Positions 31,639-43,262 of a stretch of 64,000 nt of DNA are shown here, in pieces; within the stretch, counting starts at the first letter, position 1, and each line of letters opens with the position of its first letter. A program made the position numbers and the translations under genes. The stretch is from Palaemon carinicauda (taxonomy: Eukaryota > Arthropoda > Malacostraca > Decapoda > Palaemonidae). The DNA lies in assembly GCF_036898095.1 (NCBI RefSeq), contig NC_090729.1, positions 80,441,953-80,505,952 on the forward strand, given 5' to 3'. Under the pieces are notes generated by a model. That model did not search any database, was not told where the DNA came from, and was given only the letters and a program-made list of their open reading frames with translations.

Positions 31639-34462
31639 TGGAACCTCTACATCCGAACGTATTTACATCCGAATTTTCCAACATGCGAAGTAAAATTCGA
31701 GCAAATTTTTGACTCTACACCCGAATTTTATTTCGACACACGAAGTAGCAATTTTCGTCGTACCGGTTGTATCCGAATTTTTTGACACGCGAAGTACAAT
31801 TCGAACACGTTCTGACTCTACACCCGAATGTTTTTTTCGACACCCGAAGTAAACAATACTTGTACGCGTAGTCGGTGCTCATAGCGCCTGAAGTGTTTTT
31901 TATTTCCGCCGATAGAAGGCAGCACATCGACCTCGGAGGGACGCTCAATTAGCGCGGCTTGGGTCAGTCCTCTGTTCTCGTCGGCTTCTTGCGGTTGTGC
32001 TCTGTGCGTTCTAATATTAACTGTGATTTAATCGTGATTTTTTACGTGCATCCATTAACGATAATTTACGTAAATCATGGGTCCAAAAAGGCTTTGTTTT
32101 GCCAGTGGTAGTGGTAGTGGTACGAAAAGGAAGAAGGAAATGCTTTCTATAGAAATTAAGCAGGAAATTATTGAAAAACATGAGCGTGGCATCCGCGTGA
32201 GTGAACTTGCTAAACAGTATGGCCGTAATATGTCGACGATCTCGACAATCCTTAAACAGAAGGAAGCTATTAAAGCAGTGAAACCTTCTAAGGGGATCAC
32301 TATAATTTCCAAACGCCGTACCCCTATCATAGAAGAGATGGAACGACTTCTACTAGTGTGGATTAAGGATAGAGAGATCGTTGGCGACACCATCACCGAA
32401 ACCGTTATCTGCGAGAAGGCGTACGCCATCTTTACGGACTTGAAGGAGGAGAGCTCTGGGGGTGATGCTGCGGAGAGTTCAACCGAGCCTTCCTCAGATG
32501 ATTTCAAGGCATCTCGTGGCTGGTTCGAGAAATTTAAGAAACGGTCCGGGATTCATTCAGTTGTTCGCCACGGAGAGGCTGCTAGTGCGGACACAAAGGC
32601 TGCAGCTGACTTTGTTAAGAAATTCGAAAATATCGTAAAGGAAGAAGGCTACGTAGAGCAGCAGGTGTTCAATTGTGATGAAACCGGGCTGTTTTGGAAG
32701 AAGATGCCGAGTCGAACCTACATCACTGCTGAAGAGAAGAAATTGCCTGGGCATAAGCCAATGAAGGATCGGTTGACTCTTGCTCTATGTGCCAACGCTA
32801 GCGGGGACTTTAAAGTCAAGCCCTTGCTTGTTTACCATTCGGAGAACCCTAGGGCCTTTAAAGCACACAACGTCGATTAGGATCAGCTTCATGTTTTCTG
32901 GCGATCCAACTCGAAGGCCTGGGTCACTAGGCAATTCTTTGTGCAATGGGTAAACCAAGTTTTCGGTCCTTCTGTGAAGAAGTATCTTCATGAGCAGAAA
33001 TTGCCTTTAAAGTGCCTGCTATGCCTTGACAATGCACCCGCTCCCCCCCCCCCCCCCCCCCGGACTTGAAGATGATATCTTCGATGAATTCAAGTTCATA
33101 AAGGTGCTGTATCTTCCACCAAATACCACCTCTATCCTCCAACCCATGGACCAGCAAGTCATCTCTAATTTTAAGAAGCTGTACACCAAGCACTTATTCA
33201 AGCAGTGCTTTAATGTCACGCAAAGCACCAACTTAACTTTGCGTGAATTTTGGAGGGGCCACTTTAATATCGTGCACTGCTTAAAGATCATTGATCAGGC
33301 TTGGGTGGGATTAACTCGACGGACCCTCAATTCTGCATGGAAGAAGCTGTGGCCTGATGCAGTTTCTCCCCAAGATTTCGAGGGTTTTGACCCCGAACCT
33401 GATCCCGTGGTCGGTGCAGCGGAAGCCGTAGAGGAAATCGTCTCCCTTGGTAAGTCCATGGGTCTGGAGGTCAACGCAGATGACGTTACGGAACTCGTCG
33501 CCGAACATCACGACGAACTGACGACGGATGAGCTCAAGGAACTCCATGCTATGTCGGAGCACATGAGTGATGACGAGGAAGAGAGCGAGGAGGTAGAACA
33601 TGTGTTAGGTTCAGCGCAAATAAAAGAGGTATTAGGAAAATATCAAGATGTGGTCGACTTCATCGACAAAGACCATCCAAAGAAATTGCAGGTTTGTCGT
33701 GTAGTTTCTCAATTCGATGATGTTTGCCTAACGCACTTTCGAAACATTCTGAAAAGCAGTACGAAGCAATTATCTATCGATGCTTTCTTTAAAAAACTGC
33801 GAAGCGAACTCGCGATGAAGAGGATGTAAGTGAACCGAAGAAAACGGCAAAGAGTGAAGAGGAAGAAAGTGAAACACAGAAAACGGAAATGAGTGAAGCA
33901 AAAGAAATTCAGTCAATTTTTAATGTAAGTGATAGTGATTAAAATTATGTAATCATCAAAAAGAAAAAAAGAAAATGTAAAGAAAAATATAAAATATAAA
34001 AAGAAAAAAATAAGCTAAGTTATGTTAAAGTTCACTTAGTGTAAGTTAGAATAAGTTACGGTAGTGTTACGTTTATCGTAGTTAACCTCTCTACCTCCTC
34101 GCCGTCCGTCCGTCTCCTCTCTCCTCTCTGCGTAGCGAAGACGAACAACACCTGCGCTGGAGTTTCTAAGGTAAAGTGACGCTAAAAACCCGTTTCTTAT
34201 TTATCATTTTTTGCTAATTCTTCTTATTTACATGTCTTTTCTTCTTATTTACATGTCTATTATCTAATTTAGTGTTCATTATTCTCATGGGAAAATTATG
34301 TGTAGTCGTTTATTAAGAAGTTATCATAGGTTTTTGGGCTCAACCACGGATTAATCCTATTTCAATGTATTCTTATGGGAAAATTCGTTTCGACATCCGA
34401 ACAATTTCTACATCCGAAGTTGGTTCTGGAACGGATTAAATTCGTATGTAGAGGTTCCACTG
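31636..34462 (+). mobile_element. Tigger/pogo-type DNA transposon, complete ends
   Basis: 2827 bases bounded by 22-base terminal inverted repeats (31636-31657 and 34441-34462) that start CAGTGGAACCTCTACAT and differ at one position. TA flanks both sides (31634-31635 and 34463-34464), the target duplication of Tc1/mariner-type elements, here inside a (TA)n array. Subterminal sequence repeats the motif ACATCCGAA / ACACCCGAA several times, which may bind transposase. Inside is a single transposase gene, broken at two places. Confidence 0.9.
32077..33829 (+). pseudogene. Tigger/jerky-type DDE transposase, nonsense and frameshift
   Basis: A cut-and-paste transposase with CENP-B-like architecture. 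The N-terminal helix-turn-helix has EIIEKHERGIRVSELAKQYG (residues 26-45), followed by a second CENP-B-type helix-turn-helix near LLLVWIKDREIVGD. The DDE domain has FNCDETGLFWKK (first Asp), CLLCLDNAPA (second Asp, near 33020-33036) and PNTTSILQPMDQQVISNFKK (third Asp region). Two breaks are seen. A TAG at 32878-32880 lies in the middle of the DDE domain. A run of 19 C at 33043-33061 shifts the frame just after the second Asp, and the frame resumes in the 33026-33829 reading. The C-terminal acidic tail is open to 33829. The C-run could be real or a base-calling error; the TAG is independent of it. Confidence 0.88.
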
Positions 34463-35063
<601 letters not shown>

Positions 35064-35459
35064 TATTGGTGTCAGGTGTAAAAAATACGTCTGATTGTGT
35101 ATGCTGTGAGTGAAGTTGTTCTTTAAGCCAGTGATATAAAAGTTCAAGAAGCCTAGATACACAAGGACTAACATAGCAGATGCTGCTGCTGTAGGAGATG
35201 AGAACGAAGGAGCAGTAGGATATAGTGTTCCCGATGAAGAATATAGCCTGAAAATTAGAATGCAAGAATTAGAAAATAAGTTAGATAACTTACATCAGTT
35301 GATGAACAGATTGTTGGTGGAATGAGGAGAGGAGTGGCCCGCAAACACAGCATATCCGACGTACATGGACAAAGTCCAAACTCACACAAGCGAAAGTACA
35401 TATGCACAGCCGAGTGAAGATTCGCAAATCATAGTTCAAAAGTTACCAGAACTCCAAGC

Positions 35460-35883
35460 AAGTGTTAGGCCTTTTGATGATCTACGGCCTAACGAAGGGT
35501 TTCAATCGATTGAAGTGTTTTTGTGAGACTTTGAAGTAGCTACATATGGGTTGTCGGAAAGACAAAAAGCTATTCAAGTAGTTAGATTGCTGAAAGATGC
35601 TCCAGCAATGGAGGTAATGTGTTGGCCACAAGACAGTTTAAGAAGTTATACTGAAATGACACGACGTTTAATTGAGAAGTATGCCTTACCAGATGCGAGA
35701 AAGGAAGACATAAAAGAAAATCACAAACCCAAAATACAGGAAAGTGAATCAGTTCTTAGTCTTGCAACTCGCATTTTTCGTGATTGCGATTCGTTTGTTA
35801 TGCAGACTGACAGTCTCCCAGAAGGTGATAAAAAAGCCTGTATTGCCCACAACCAGAGGGAGGTTATTGATGAGGTTGTGTAA
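35460..35883 (+). pseudogene. Ty3/gypsy-like gag fragment
   Basis: The plus frame reads RPFDDLRPNEGFQSIEVF, a TGA near 35525, then YGLSERQKAIQVVRLLKDAP and SLRSYTEMTRRLIEKYALPD. This is the pattern of the N-terminal capsid half of gypsy Gag proteins. It stops at 35883 with no zinc knuckle, protease or RT behind it. With one internal stop and no pol, it could not support its own movement. The remaining 35884-36196 holds a short TA array (36042-36081) and nothing coding. Confidence 0.6.
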
Positions 35884-36037
35884 GACTGATGTTATGATTT
35901 TTTTTACTTTGGGTATTCTGTATTTTAGTTTCAGAGGTCTTAAGAAGAAATGAGTGGAATTATTTATATTGTATTGTGTACATATTTTCATGCAATTTTT
36001 TATTTTTTTGTGGAGAATGTGTAATTTTTTCTTGGTG

Positions 36038-36084
<47 letters not shown>

Positions 36085-36196
36085 TTATGTTACATTTCCG
36101 TTTAGTACATGCCATGCCTATTCTGGGTTGGAGTGTCCTTCATATATCTTAGACTACTGAGGGCGAGTGCGCACCTCCTCCATGAGTGAGGAGCTT

Positions 36197-36219
36197 GGGG
36201 GGTGGGGGGGGGGAAGTAA
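36197..36219 (+). promoter_or_regulatory. Polypurine tract of the gag-only LTR element
   Basis: A run of G with one T and ending GAAGTAA, directly before the TGTCC start of the 3' LTR. This is the expected plus-strand priming site. Confidence 0.75.
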
Positions 36220-36233
36220 TGTCCTAATTCATG
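36220..36233 (+). repeat. 3' LTR, left piece
   Basis: TGTCCTAATTCATG, matching the first 14 bases of the 5' LTR. The LTR then breaks off at the left end of the DIRS insertion. Confidence 0.8.
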
Positions 36234-36425
36234 TTTATTCCGACACAGAGACTTACCTCGAAACACTTTCTTAGGAGTTGCTGTCATCTCCTCTCTAACG
36301 ACCAGAGTTTTGTGTAGTTTACCCTACTCTCATTCTCATAGTGACCTGCTTGCGGAAGAGAACGTGCCCCGAGGGCAATGCTCGTCGTAAGTCACGTGTT
36401 GTTAGGCTAATCCCTTAGTAAGTTT
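36234..36425 (+). repeat. Left ITR, second DIRS family
   Basis: Blocks CTCATTCTCATAGTGACCTG and CGGAAGAGAACGTG recur in reverse complement at 42390-42575. The left copy has a short extra stretch near 36380-36395. Confidence 0.8.
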
Positions 36426-37545
36426 TCTGGTCGCGTCGTGTTCACGCGCCGCTCCTCATTTCTCTGTGCGACCCCCTTTGTGTTCGTTAAAATGTGGTTA
36501 CCACATGGTCTCGATTCCTTCACGAGTGATTAGTACCTTAACTGTGTTCTTTTATGATCATTCCTTTGTGCTTTTACTGGCGTTTTAGTGCTTTCCCTTT
36601 GCTTTATACTTGTGTCTAGCGATCTTTGTGTTGTGCTGTGGAGCACGATCGCCGTTGTCCTGGGCCTAGAGCCGGGAAATCGTGTAGGGCTTTCTTGTCA
36701 AAGCCTGTTCGCCGTCAGACACGTGTCCCGAATGTGCCGTTTGGTGCGAGGTCCAATGGGTGAAATGCAGCACGAAGAAGAAGAAGGCTTCGAAGAGGTC
36801 TCCTAGGGAAACTAGCTTGACTTCCCCTGCAACGTCGACAGGAGAGGGGTCAGGTAGAGTGAATTCTTCTTTCCCTACCCAGAGTAGGGGACGAGGTAAA
36901 TCCTTGAAGTGTAAGAAGTTGGTGCCTCTTTCCCAAGGGAGTGATGTTGTGGGGGAGTCTTCTTTGTCCAGGGCAGATCAGGCGCCTGCAAGTGAGTGTG
37001 TGGGGGTCCGAGGGACGCGACTCTCTCTCGTAGGGACCGCGTCTCGGCGGAGGACCCCATGTGGCCTAATAATGTTCCATTTTTTATCACCAGATTCATG
37101 GGTAGAGGCCTCAGGCGCGTCAGCTACGGAGGGTGCCTCTGCAGAGAAGAGTCCCCGCAAGGGGATCCGCTGGCTTGGGAAGTACCAAGGACGTCGTTGA
37201 GGTCCCCACTGGACATGGAGGAAAGCCTATGCTAGTCCTTCCCCTTCATGGCTCATTCAACGGCGTGGTTACCAGCAAAGCCATCAGTTCCAGAGAGTTT
37301 TCTTCTGCCAACTACGTCAAGATTACGGCGTAGCCCCAAGAAGCCACAGTCCGGTATGAGGTCGCAGTACGAAAGCAAGTCAGTCTCATCGGGGCGCGAT
37401 CCGTCGGGCCCTTCGAGTGAGGAACGTCGGAGACGACACAGAAGGAAGAGAGAACGGTCTGTGTGGAGGAACTCCCCTTGCGGTCTCCCATAGGATCTCG
37501 GGACAGGAGAAGTCCCCGTTCCCCTCCATACAAGCCAAGAGCCTC

Positions 37546-38045
37546 GCCAGAGAGTCAGCTGATGAGCGGAGGACCTCGTCTTGTAGGCCTAAGTCCCGTC
37601 CTAGAGCCACTCAATCCGCTCAGCGGAGGGAGCTGTCTCCTAGGATGGGCAGCCTCGACAGGTCTCCCCACCGAGATGATAGACGGGGACGGGCACCTCC
37701 GTCGAACTATTTCACAGAAGAGCCCGTCCTGCGTCCAGGACCTCGGGGAGGATGGGTCTCGATCCCAGACAACAAGCTGAGGGACCTAACTAAGACCTCA
37801 GGCTTGATACCTAAGAGATCAGGAGACAGTCCTCCTAGAAGGGCCTCCAAGAGCCTCGCCAGAGAGTCAGCCGAGGAGCGGAGGACCTCGTCTTGTAGGC
37901 CTAAGTCCCGTCTTAGAGCCACTCAATCCGCTCAGCGGAGGGAGCCGTCTCCTGGGATGGGAAGCCTCGACAGGTCCCCCCATCGAGATGATAGACGGGG
38001 ACGGGCACCTCCGTCAAACTATTTCACGGAAGAGCCCGTCCCGTT
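37546..38045 (+). repeat. Two direct copies of a ~190-base coding unit in gag
   Basis: 37546-37735 and 37849-38038 are near-identical (start CAAGAGCCTCGCCAGAGAGT; spacing about 303 bases). The second copy ends at the same FTEEPV-coding sequence. An internal duplication of gag. Confidence 0.8.
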
Positions 38046-38159
38046 GTCCAGGACCTCGAGGAGGAAGGAAACGTCGGGCGAAGAGGGTAGAATAAGCCCA
38101 CGGAAGCCTCTTCCCCCTTGAAGTGAGACAAGGAGGACAGAGGTGCTAGCTCCACGGCA

Positions 38160-38570
38160 GTGCCCATACTCAGTCCACAACCTAGGGCGGAGGTGCTAGC
38201 CTCCACGGCAGTGCCCATCCTCAGTCCACAACCTAGGGCGGAGGTGCCCGTCGCCACAGCCCATCAACCCCGGACGGAGTACCTGGTCTACGGCAATGAG
38301 GGCATGCCAACGGAGGACTCCACTTACAGGACGGAGGCCCTCGTCGCCACGGCAAGACCCATCCTAGCGGAGGACTCCGCCTTTAGGACGGAGGCCCTCG
38401 CCACCACGGCGATGCCCATCCTAACGGGGGACCCCGCCTACAGGACGGAGGCCCTCGCCACCATGGCTATGCCCGTCATAACGGAGGACTCCGCCTATAG
38501 GACGGAGGTTCTGGATGCCACGGCAATTCCCGTCCAGTGTAAGCTCAAAGTCCTGTCTACAGTCACGAGC
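38160..38570 (+). repeat. Minisatellite of about 57-base units in gag
   Basis: Repeated GGACGGAGGCCCTCGCCACC and ATGCCCATCCTAACGG-type blocks, each unit encoding about 19 residues. Shorter related units (CCTAGGGCGGAGGTGCC) start the array. The units diverge toward the right. Confidence 0.75.
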
Positions 38571-38675
38571 TCTGTAGGAGGCTCTCCGGATGCAGCCTCG
38601 ACGAGTCAGCCCACGGAAGGAGTCGTCGAACACCTTCACGAAGGAGCCCGTCCCCTCCTCGAAGGCTTGAAATGA

Positions 38676-39190
38676 CGGAGGCACCCGTCTCGCCTGGAAG
38701 GGCTTAACTGCGAGACTCGTCAGAACGGAGGGACCCGTGCTGACTCTACACGTGCACGGATCCCTCCGTGGCACCTCTCCATGAAGGAGCCTGTCCCTTT
38801 ATCAAAGGCTCGTTAAATGACAGAGGTGCCCGTCTTTCCGGAAGGTCTTAACCGCAGGTTCCGTCAGAGTGGAGGTGCCCGTGATGAATCTACACCCCAT
38901 CGCCGGACGGAGGACTTGGGTACGGACCCGAATCTTGGAGGGTGATCTCCTTGATAAGGGGACACAAAATTGAGCAGCCACTACCTCAAGAAGTAGTTGA
39001 CTGGCACTCTTGCCTTAACAGGATTATGGAGGAGCCTGTCCAGAAGAAGTCATCTTTGGCTCCTTCCGAGGAGAGGGACGTAAAGTTGGGCGTACCCATA
39101 TTAATAAGGTGTTCACCCGCATAGGGACACCTCCAAAGATCACAGTTCAGCCAAACTGCTACAGGGCCTGAAATCACAAAGCAAGTATTA
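38676..39190 (+). pseudogene. DIRS gag C-terminal segment, first copy
   Basis: After a stretch still carrying GGAGG-rich repeat remnants, the frames read EQPLPQEVVDWHSCLNRIM and QKKSSLAPSEERDVKLG, then (another frame) LLQGLKSQSKYYALEGRP. The same block recurs at 39940-40240. It is a conserved Gag segment of this DIRS family, so this stretch is the C-terminal half of gag before the RT region. Confidence 0.5.
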
Positions 39191-40550
39191 TGCTTTAGAA
39201 GGACGTCCACTTGGGGCTAGCGAGAAGACGTCCTAGTAGGGGTAGGACAAGGTGCCCCGGAAGACCGGCTAAATCTCAGTTGACCCAAACCAACAGAATG
39301 ACTTACTTGGGAATAACCCTGGATTCATTACAGGTCAAGGCCTTTCCCATCCATAGACAGGCTGGACAACCTGGACCAAGTTCTCCTTCCCTTCCTTCGA
39401 GGACATCCCAGAAGAATGAAGGATGGGCAGAGATTGATAGGACATCTGGTGTCCTTAGAGAAGCTAGTTCCACACGGGAGACAGAACCTAAGGAGGGTTC
39501 AATGGAACTTAAAGGAGAATTAGAACCAGAGAAGTTCCCCGGACAAAGTGGTGCCAGTCCGGCAAGAAACCAGACAAGCCGTAGAGTGGTGGCAGGATCG
39601 GTCACACACTCTAAAAGGGATGCCGCTGTCCTCCCAACCTCCGAAACCGGCCAGTTTACGGACGAGTAGAAAGAAGGAGGGGGAACGCATCTCTGGGGAA
39701 AACACAGCGTAGGGGACTTGGACAGAAAAGGAGAAGTCCCTACACAGCAATGTCCTAGAGATGAGAGCGGTCCAGGAAACCTGCAAACATTTCACGGAAG
39801 ACTTGAAAGGGAATTCAGTGGCCCTGATGTCGGACAGTGCAACCGTGGTTGCATACGTAAAGAAGATACGAAGGGCCCGTGACCATGCCTCTCCCCAGCA
39901 CAGGACAGAGGAAGTGGTTGGTGAGACGACGTCGGCGATGGAAGACGCCACGTATAGGAGGGTACTCGCCTTGATTAGAGGCTACAATAGCCTGGTGGAA
40001 CCCGTCCCACAGGAGGTGGAGGCGTTGACCTCGGGCTTGAACAAGTTTCTAGCCTACACCGCCCAGAAGAAGTCCTCACTTTCCCTTCCTGAGGCCAGGA
40101 ACGTGGGAATTGGAATAACCAACATAGACAGAGTTATAACCCGCAATAGCGATTCCAGCACAGGCTATAGAGCGGAGAAACTCCTGCAGGGACTTGAGGC
40201 CCAAAGTAAATACCACACATTGGAAGGTAGACCAAACGGGGCATGCAAGACAGGGGAAACCCTGGACATCCTTTGCCAGGGCTTCTCAGACGGAAGGGCG
40301 TCATCAGCTGCCACCTTCCTCTCCCAGTCCGAGTCCGCTGTTTCAGAAGGAGGGCTGAGATCAAAAGAGTTGTGCGATCTTGCCCTTCAGATCCTGGATT
40401 GAGAAGGAAAAGAGGAAATCAAGCTGACAGCAAGCTTCATTCTGGGGAAGAAGAACGTCCTAGCAGACGGCCTCAGCAGAACGGGACAAGTAGTAGCGTC
40501 GGAGTGGTCCCTGCACCCACAAGTGGCAAGCGACATCATTCAGATGTAGG
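39191..40550 (+). pseudogene. RT thumb / RNase H interrupted by a second gag segment
   Basis: Seen in order. TNRMTYLGITLDSLQVKAFP (about 39290-39350) is the post-palm RT segment. VALMSDSATVVAYVKKI (about 39815-39865) is an RNase H Asp motif. Then comes a gag-like block (YRRVLALIRGYNSLVEPVPQ, QKKSSLSLPEARNVG, KLLQGLEAQSKYHTLEGRP; about 39950-40240). Finally FILGKKNVLADGLSRTG (about 40438-40490) is the normal end of RNase H. The RT palm with YxDD is nowhere visible between gag and the thumb. The gag block sits inside RNase H. The element has therefore lost RT core sequence and gained a duplicated gag piece. Confidence 0.6.
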
Positions 40551-40561
40551 GGCCCCTGGTA

Positions 40562-40933
40562 ATGGATCTGTTTGCAACAAGGTTGAACGAACAACTCCCC
40601 GTTTTCTGTTCACCTGGACCAGACCCGAAGGTGGCAATGGAGGACGTGTCTCAACACAGATGGGACGACCTAGACGTGTACAACTTTCCCCCCTTCTCCC
40701 TAATAAGTCAAGTCCTCAACAGGGTGAGGGTAGCAACCAGCCTGAAGATGACTTTGGTAGCGCCTTTGTTGGCCGGAGAGAGAGTGGTTTGCAGACCTAA
40801 AGAGTCTCGCCACTCTCCCTCCCTGGACTCTTCCCAACATACCAGACCTATGGAGACAACCACATTTTCAGCAGTTTCACAAAACCCACAAGCCCTTCGT
40901 CTTCGCGCCTGGAGGTTATCCAGCGCCTCCTGA
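40562..40933 (+). pseudogene. DIRS RT polyprotein C-terminal domain fragment
   Basis: MDLFATRLNEQLPVFCSPGP, then WDDLDVYNFPPFSLISQVLN, parallel the DLFAT...YLFPP segment after RNase H in DIRS copy 1. A second frame over the same bases (40243-40800) is also open but shows no motif. Confidence 0.65.
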
Positions 40934-41943
40934 AAAGACAAAGGTACTCAAGCAAGACAGCTAGGAGGATGCCCCTTCACCTGAGGAAATCTTCTACGGC
41001 CGTCTACCAATCCAAGTGGACGATGTGCGTTAAGTGGGCAAGGACAAGAAGATAGAACCCTTAGAAGAATCCGTGCCCATTATAGCGGATTTCCTGGTCC
41101 ATCTCAGGGATAACTTGGCCATGACAGTCCCAGCGATTAAGGGAGTTCGAGCTGCCCTTGGTCAAGCTTTTCTCCTGAAAGGCATAGTTCTGGGTTCTTC
41201 AAGACAGATGTCCATGTTCATCAAGGATTTCGAGCAATCAGGCCTCGAGAATCCCGAATTGGGACCTGGCAAGGGTTCTGGATATGCTCCGAAAACCACC
41301 ATTCGAACCCTTAAGAGACATCGTAAACAAGAATCTCATATTCAAAGCGGTCTTCTTGTTAGCGTTAGCCTCAGCTAAGAGGGTGAGTGAGCTACAAAGA
41401 TTATCGTATGAGGTGGAACGCTCTAGAGGATGGAAGGAGATAACCTTTAAGTTAGTCCCCTGCTTCGTCGCCAAGACACAGGATCCGTCAGTTTGGGTTC
41501 CAAGGTTTGAGAGCTTTACTATCCCAGCAATCCCAAATGAGGGAAACCAGGAAGATTTCAAATTATGCCCCATCAGGGTGATTAGGAAGTATCTTAAATG
41601 AACGGCGACGCTCCGCCCGTCTATTAAGAACCTCTTCGTTTCCTGGGGTCAAACAAAAAAGAACATCTCCAAGAATACAGTTTCCTTTTGGGTCAGACAA
41701 GGAATTAGGCAAGCTTCCTCAAATGAGGGGTTTTCAGTGCCAAGAGAACCCAGGGCTCATGATGTTAGGGTTCTAGGCACCTCCCTTGCATCTGAAAAGA
41801 ACATGTCGGTACCTCAGGATCTTCGAGCAGGAACTTGGTCTAACCAGTCGACATTCACCAATCATTATCTCAAGGACGGTACGAGGAAGTCCTGGGATGG
41901 GCTATCGATCGGGCCGGTCATCTCAGCCTTCCATTTGGTTTGA
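40925..41943 (+). pseudogene. DIRS tyrosine recombinase, second family, broken
   Basis: Blocks in order: SSKTARRMPLHLRKSSTAVY and SKWTMCVKWAR (N-terminal domain); PIIADFLVHLRDN and IKGVRAALGQAF; then, after a frame change near 41260-41285, ALASAKRVSELQRLSYE with the first catalytic Arg, AHDVRVLGTSLA as the HxxR motif, and STFTNHYLKD with the likely nucleophile Tyr. A TAG near 41054, the frame change and a TGA at 41599-41601 break it. All catalytic residues survive, so the damage is to the frame and not the active site. Confidence 0.75.
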
Positions 41944-42223
41944 GGAATTAAGCCCCGGGCTCGATAGTGAACCACAAATGTTCTAGACAAAAGTAGGCTT
42001 ATTTTTTGCTTTCACCTTTTTCCCCCTTTCTCTCGTACTATCAGTCGTCCTCAGAGCTATCGCTCATTAGACAAGCCTCAAGAATCGCCTATATACATCA
42101 AGCACAACAAGGAATATTTGGAAGGGTAAGTGTTATAACACACCTAATGAGTCCCTTGTGTAGTTTATCCTACTGTCCATCGGGGTCTAGCTCTAGGAGG
42201 CACTCCCACCTCCTAAAGTGTAA

Positions 42224-42335
42224 GTCTCCTAAGAGAGTGTTTCGAGGTAAGTCTCTGTGTTGGAACAAATCACAAATTTTTGGTAATTTGTATTTTTCCT
42301 AACATACTTACCGAGAAACACTTTCGAGTTATGGC
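42224..42335 (+). repeat. Internal complementary region, second DIRS family
   Basis: Starts CTCCTAAGAGAGTGTTTCGA (reverse complement of the left terminus) and continues ATCACAAATTTTTGG to TACTTACCGAGAAACAC (reverse complement of the right terminus). Confidence 0.8.
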
Positions 42336-42389
42336 TCCCCCAACCGTCCCCCAGTGCCTCACTGATCTCGAGTATGGTTCCTTTCATAA

Positions 42390-42575
42390 AACTTACTGAG
42401 GGTTCAGCCTAACAACACGGGGCACGTTCTCTTCCGCAAGCAGGTCACTATGAGAATGAGAGTAGGGTAAACTATGCAAAACTCTGGTCATTTGAGAGGA
42501 GATGCCAGCAACTCCTAAGAAAGTGTTTCTCGGTAAGTATGATAGGACAAATACAAATTACCAAAAATTTGTGAT
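42390..42575 (+). repeat. Right ITR, second DIRS family
   Basis: Reverse complement of 36234-36425; ends ACAAATTACC AAAAATTTGTGAT before the LTR resumes. Confidence 0.8.
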
Positions 42576-42831
42576 ATGTAGATATGTGTTGTATATCTAG
42601 GTAAATGAACTCTGTATTCATGAGTATTCCACGAAAAATCTATTACTCAGCATATTATTGTAGCAAGAGTGCATTTTGGTAGTGAAGGGAGTTTAGTTGC
42701 CTTTGGGCGCTCGAGTTGACAAGTCCCTCATCTAAGAGGGTAGTTGTGTACGGTGTACTTACGAACAAACCTTTTATAAAAAATTAAGAAAACCCATATT
42801 CCGACGTCTCATTATCCGTCTACATGCGTCA
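42576..42831 (+). repeat. 3' LTR, right piece
   Basis: Resumes the LTR exactly after the DIRS right end (ATGTAGATATGTG against ATGTAGATGTGTG in the 5' LTR) and ends at GCGTCA. Confidence 0.8.
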
Positions 42832-42880
42832 TATATAAATGTGTGTGTATATATATATATATATATATTCATATATATAT

Positions 42881-42916
<36 letters not shown>

Positions 42917-42949
42917 GTATGTGTATATATGTTTAGAAATATACACACG

Positions 42950-42988
<39 letters not shown>

Positions 42989-43025
42989 GTATGTATGTGT
43001 ATATATGTTTAGAAATATACACACG

Positions 43026-43117
<92 letters not shown>

Positions 43118-43222
43118 CATATACTGTATATATATATATATATATATAAATGTATACATATATATATATATATATATATACTGTATATATATATATATAT
43201 GTATATATATAAATATATATAC

Positions 43223-43262
<40 letters not shown>
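42832..43262. repeat. Compound (TA)/(CA)/(TATG) microsatellite
   Basis: About 430 bases of TA arrays with two CA arrays and a near-exact internal duplication around 42915-43035. It fills the whole gap between the gag-only LTR element and the Gmr1-like element. Long frames on both strands here are artefacts. Confidence 0.95.

Larger units (their letters stand above)
36694..38675 (+). pseudogene. DIRS gag remnant, Arg/Ser-rich with tandem repeats
   Basis: The frame near 36709 begins with a Cys-rich segment (CSPSDTCPECAVWCEVQWVK) leading into a Lys-rich run and SKRSPRETSLTS, as in DIRS Gag proteins of this type. After a frame change, 37417-38121 encodes an Arg/Ser-rich region holding two copies of a roughly 64-residue unit (SLARESADERRTSSCRPKSR onward). 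38160-38675 encodes repeats of about 19 residues (AYRTEALATMAMPVITEDS type). Several stops and frame changes separate the pieces, so no full-length protein can be made. The role by family is structural RNA binding. No natural start was identified. Confidence 0.6.
36234..42575 (+). mobile_element. DIRS1-like element of a second family, rearranged
   Basis: About 6.34 kb with DIRS1 structure. The left inverted repeat is 36234-36425 and the right one is 42390-42575. The ICR at 42224-42335 fuses the reverse complement of the left end (GAGGTAAGTCTCTGTGT) with that of the right end (ATCACAAATTTTTGG). No target duplication is visible, as expected for tyrosine recombinase integration. It landed in the 3' LTR of the gag-only element. 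Coding content is broken: gag pieces, an RNase H interrupted by a second gag segment, no RT palm, and a damaged recombinase. The termini and proteins are clearly unlike DIRS copy 1. Confidence 0.85.

Noticed and set aside
36588..36806. 72-residue frame with signal-peptide-like N-terminus
   Set aside because: The adjacent frame carries the Cys-rich DIRS gag motif; this one is an overlap artefact.
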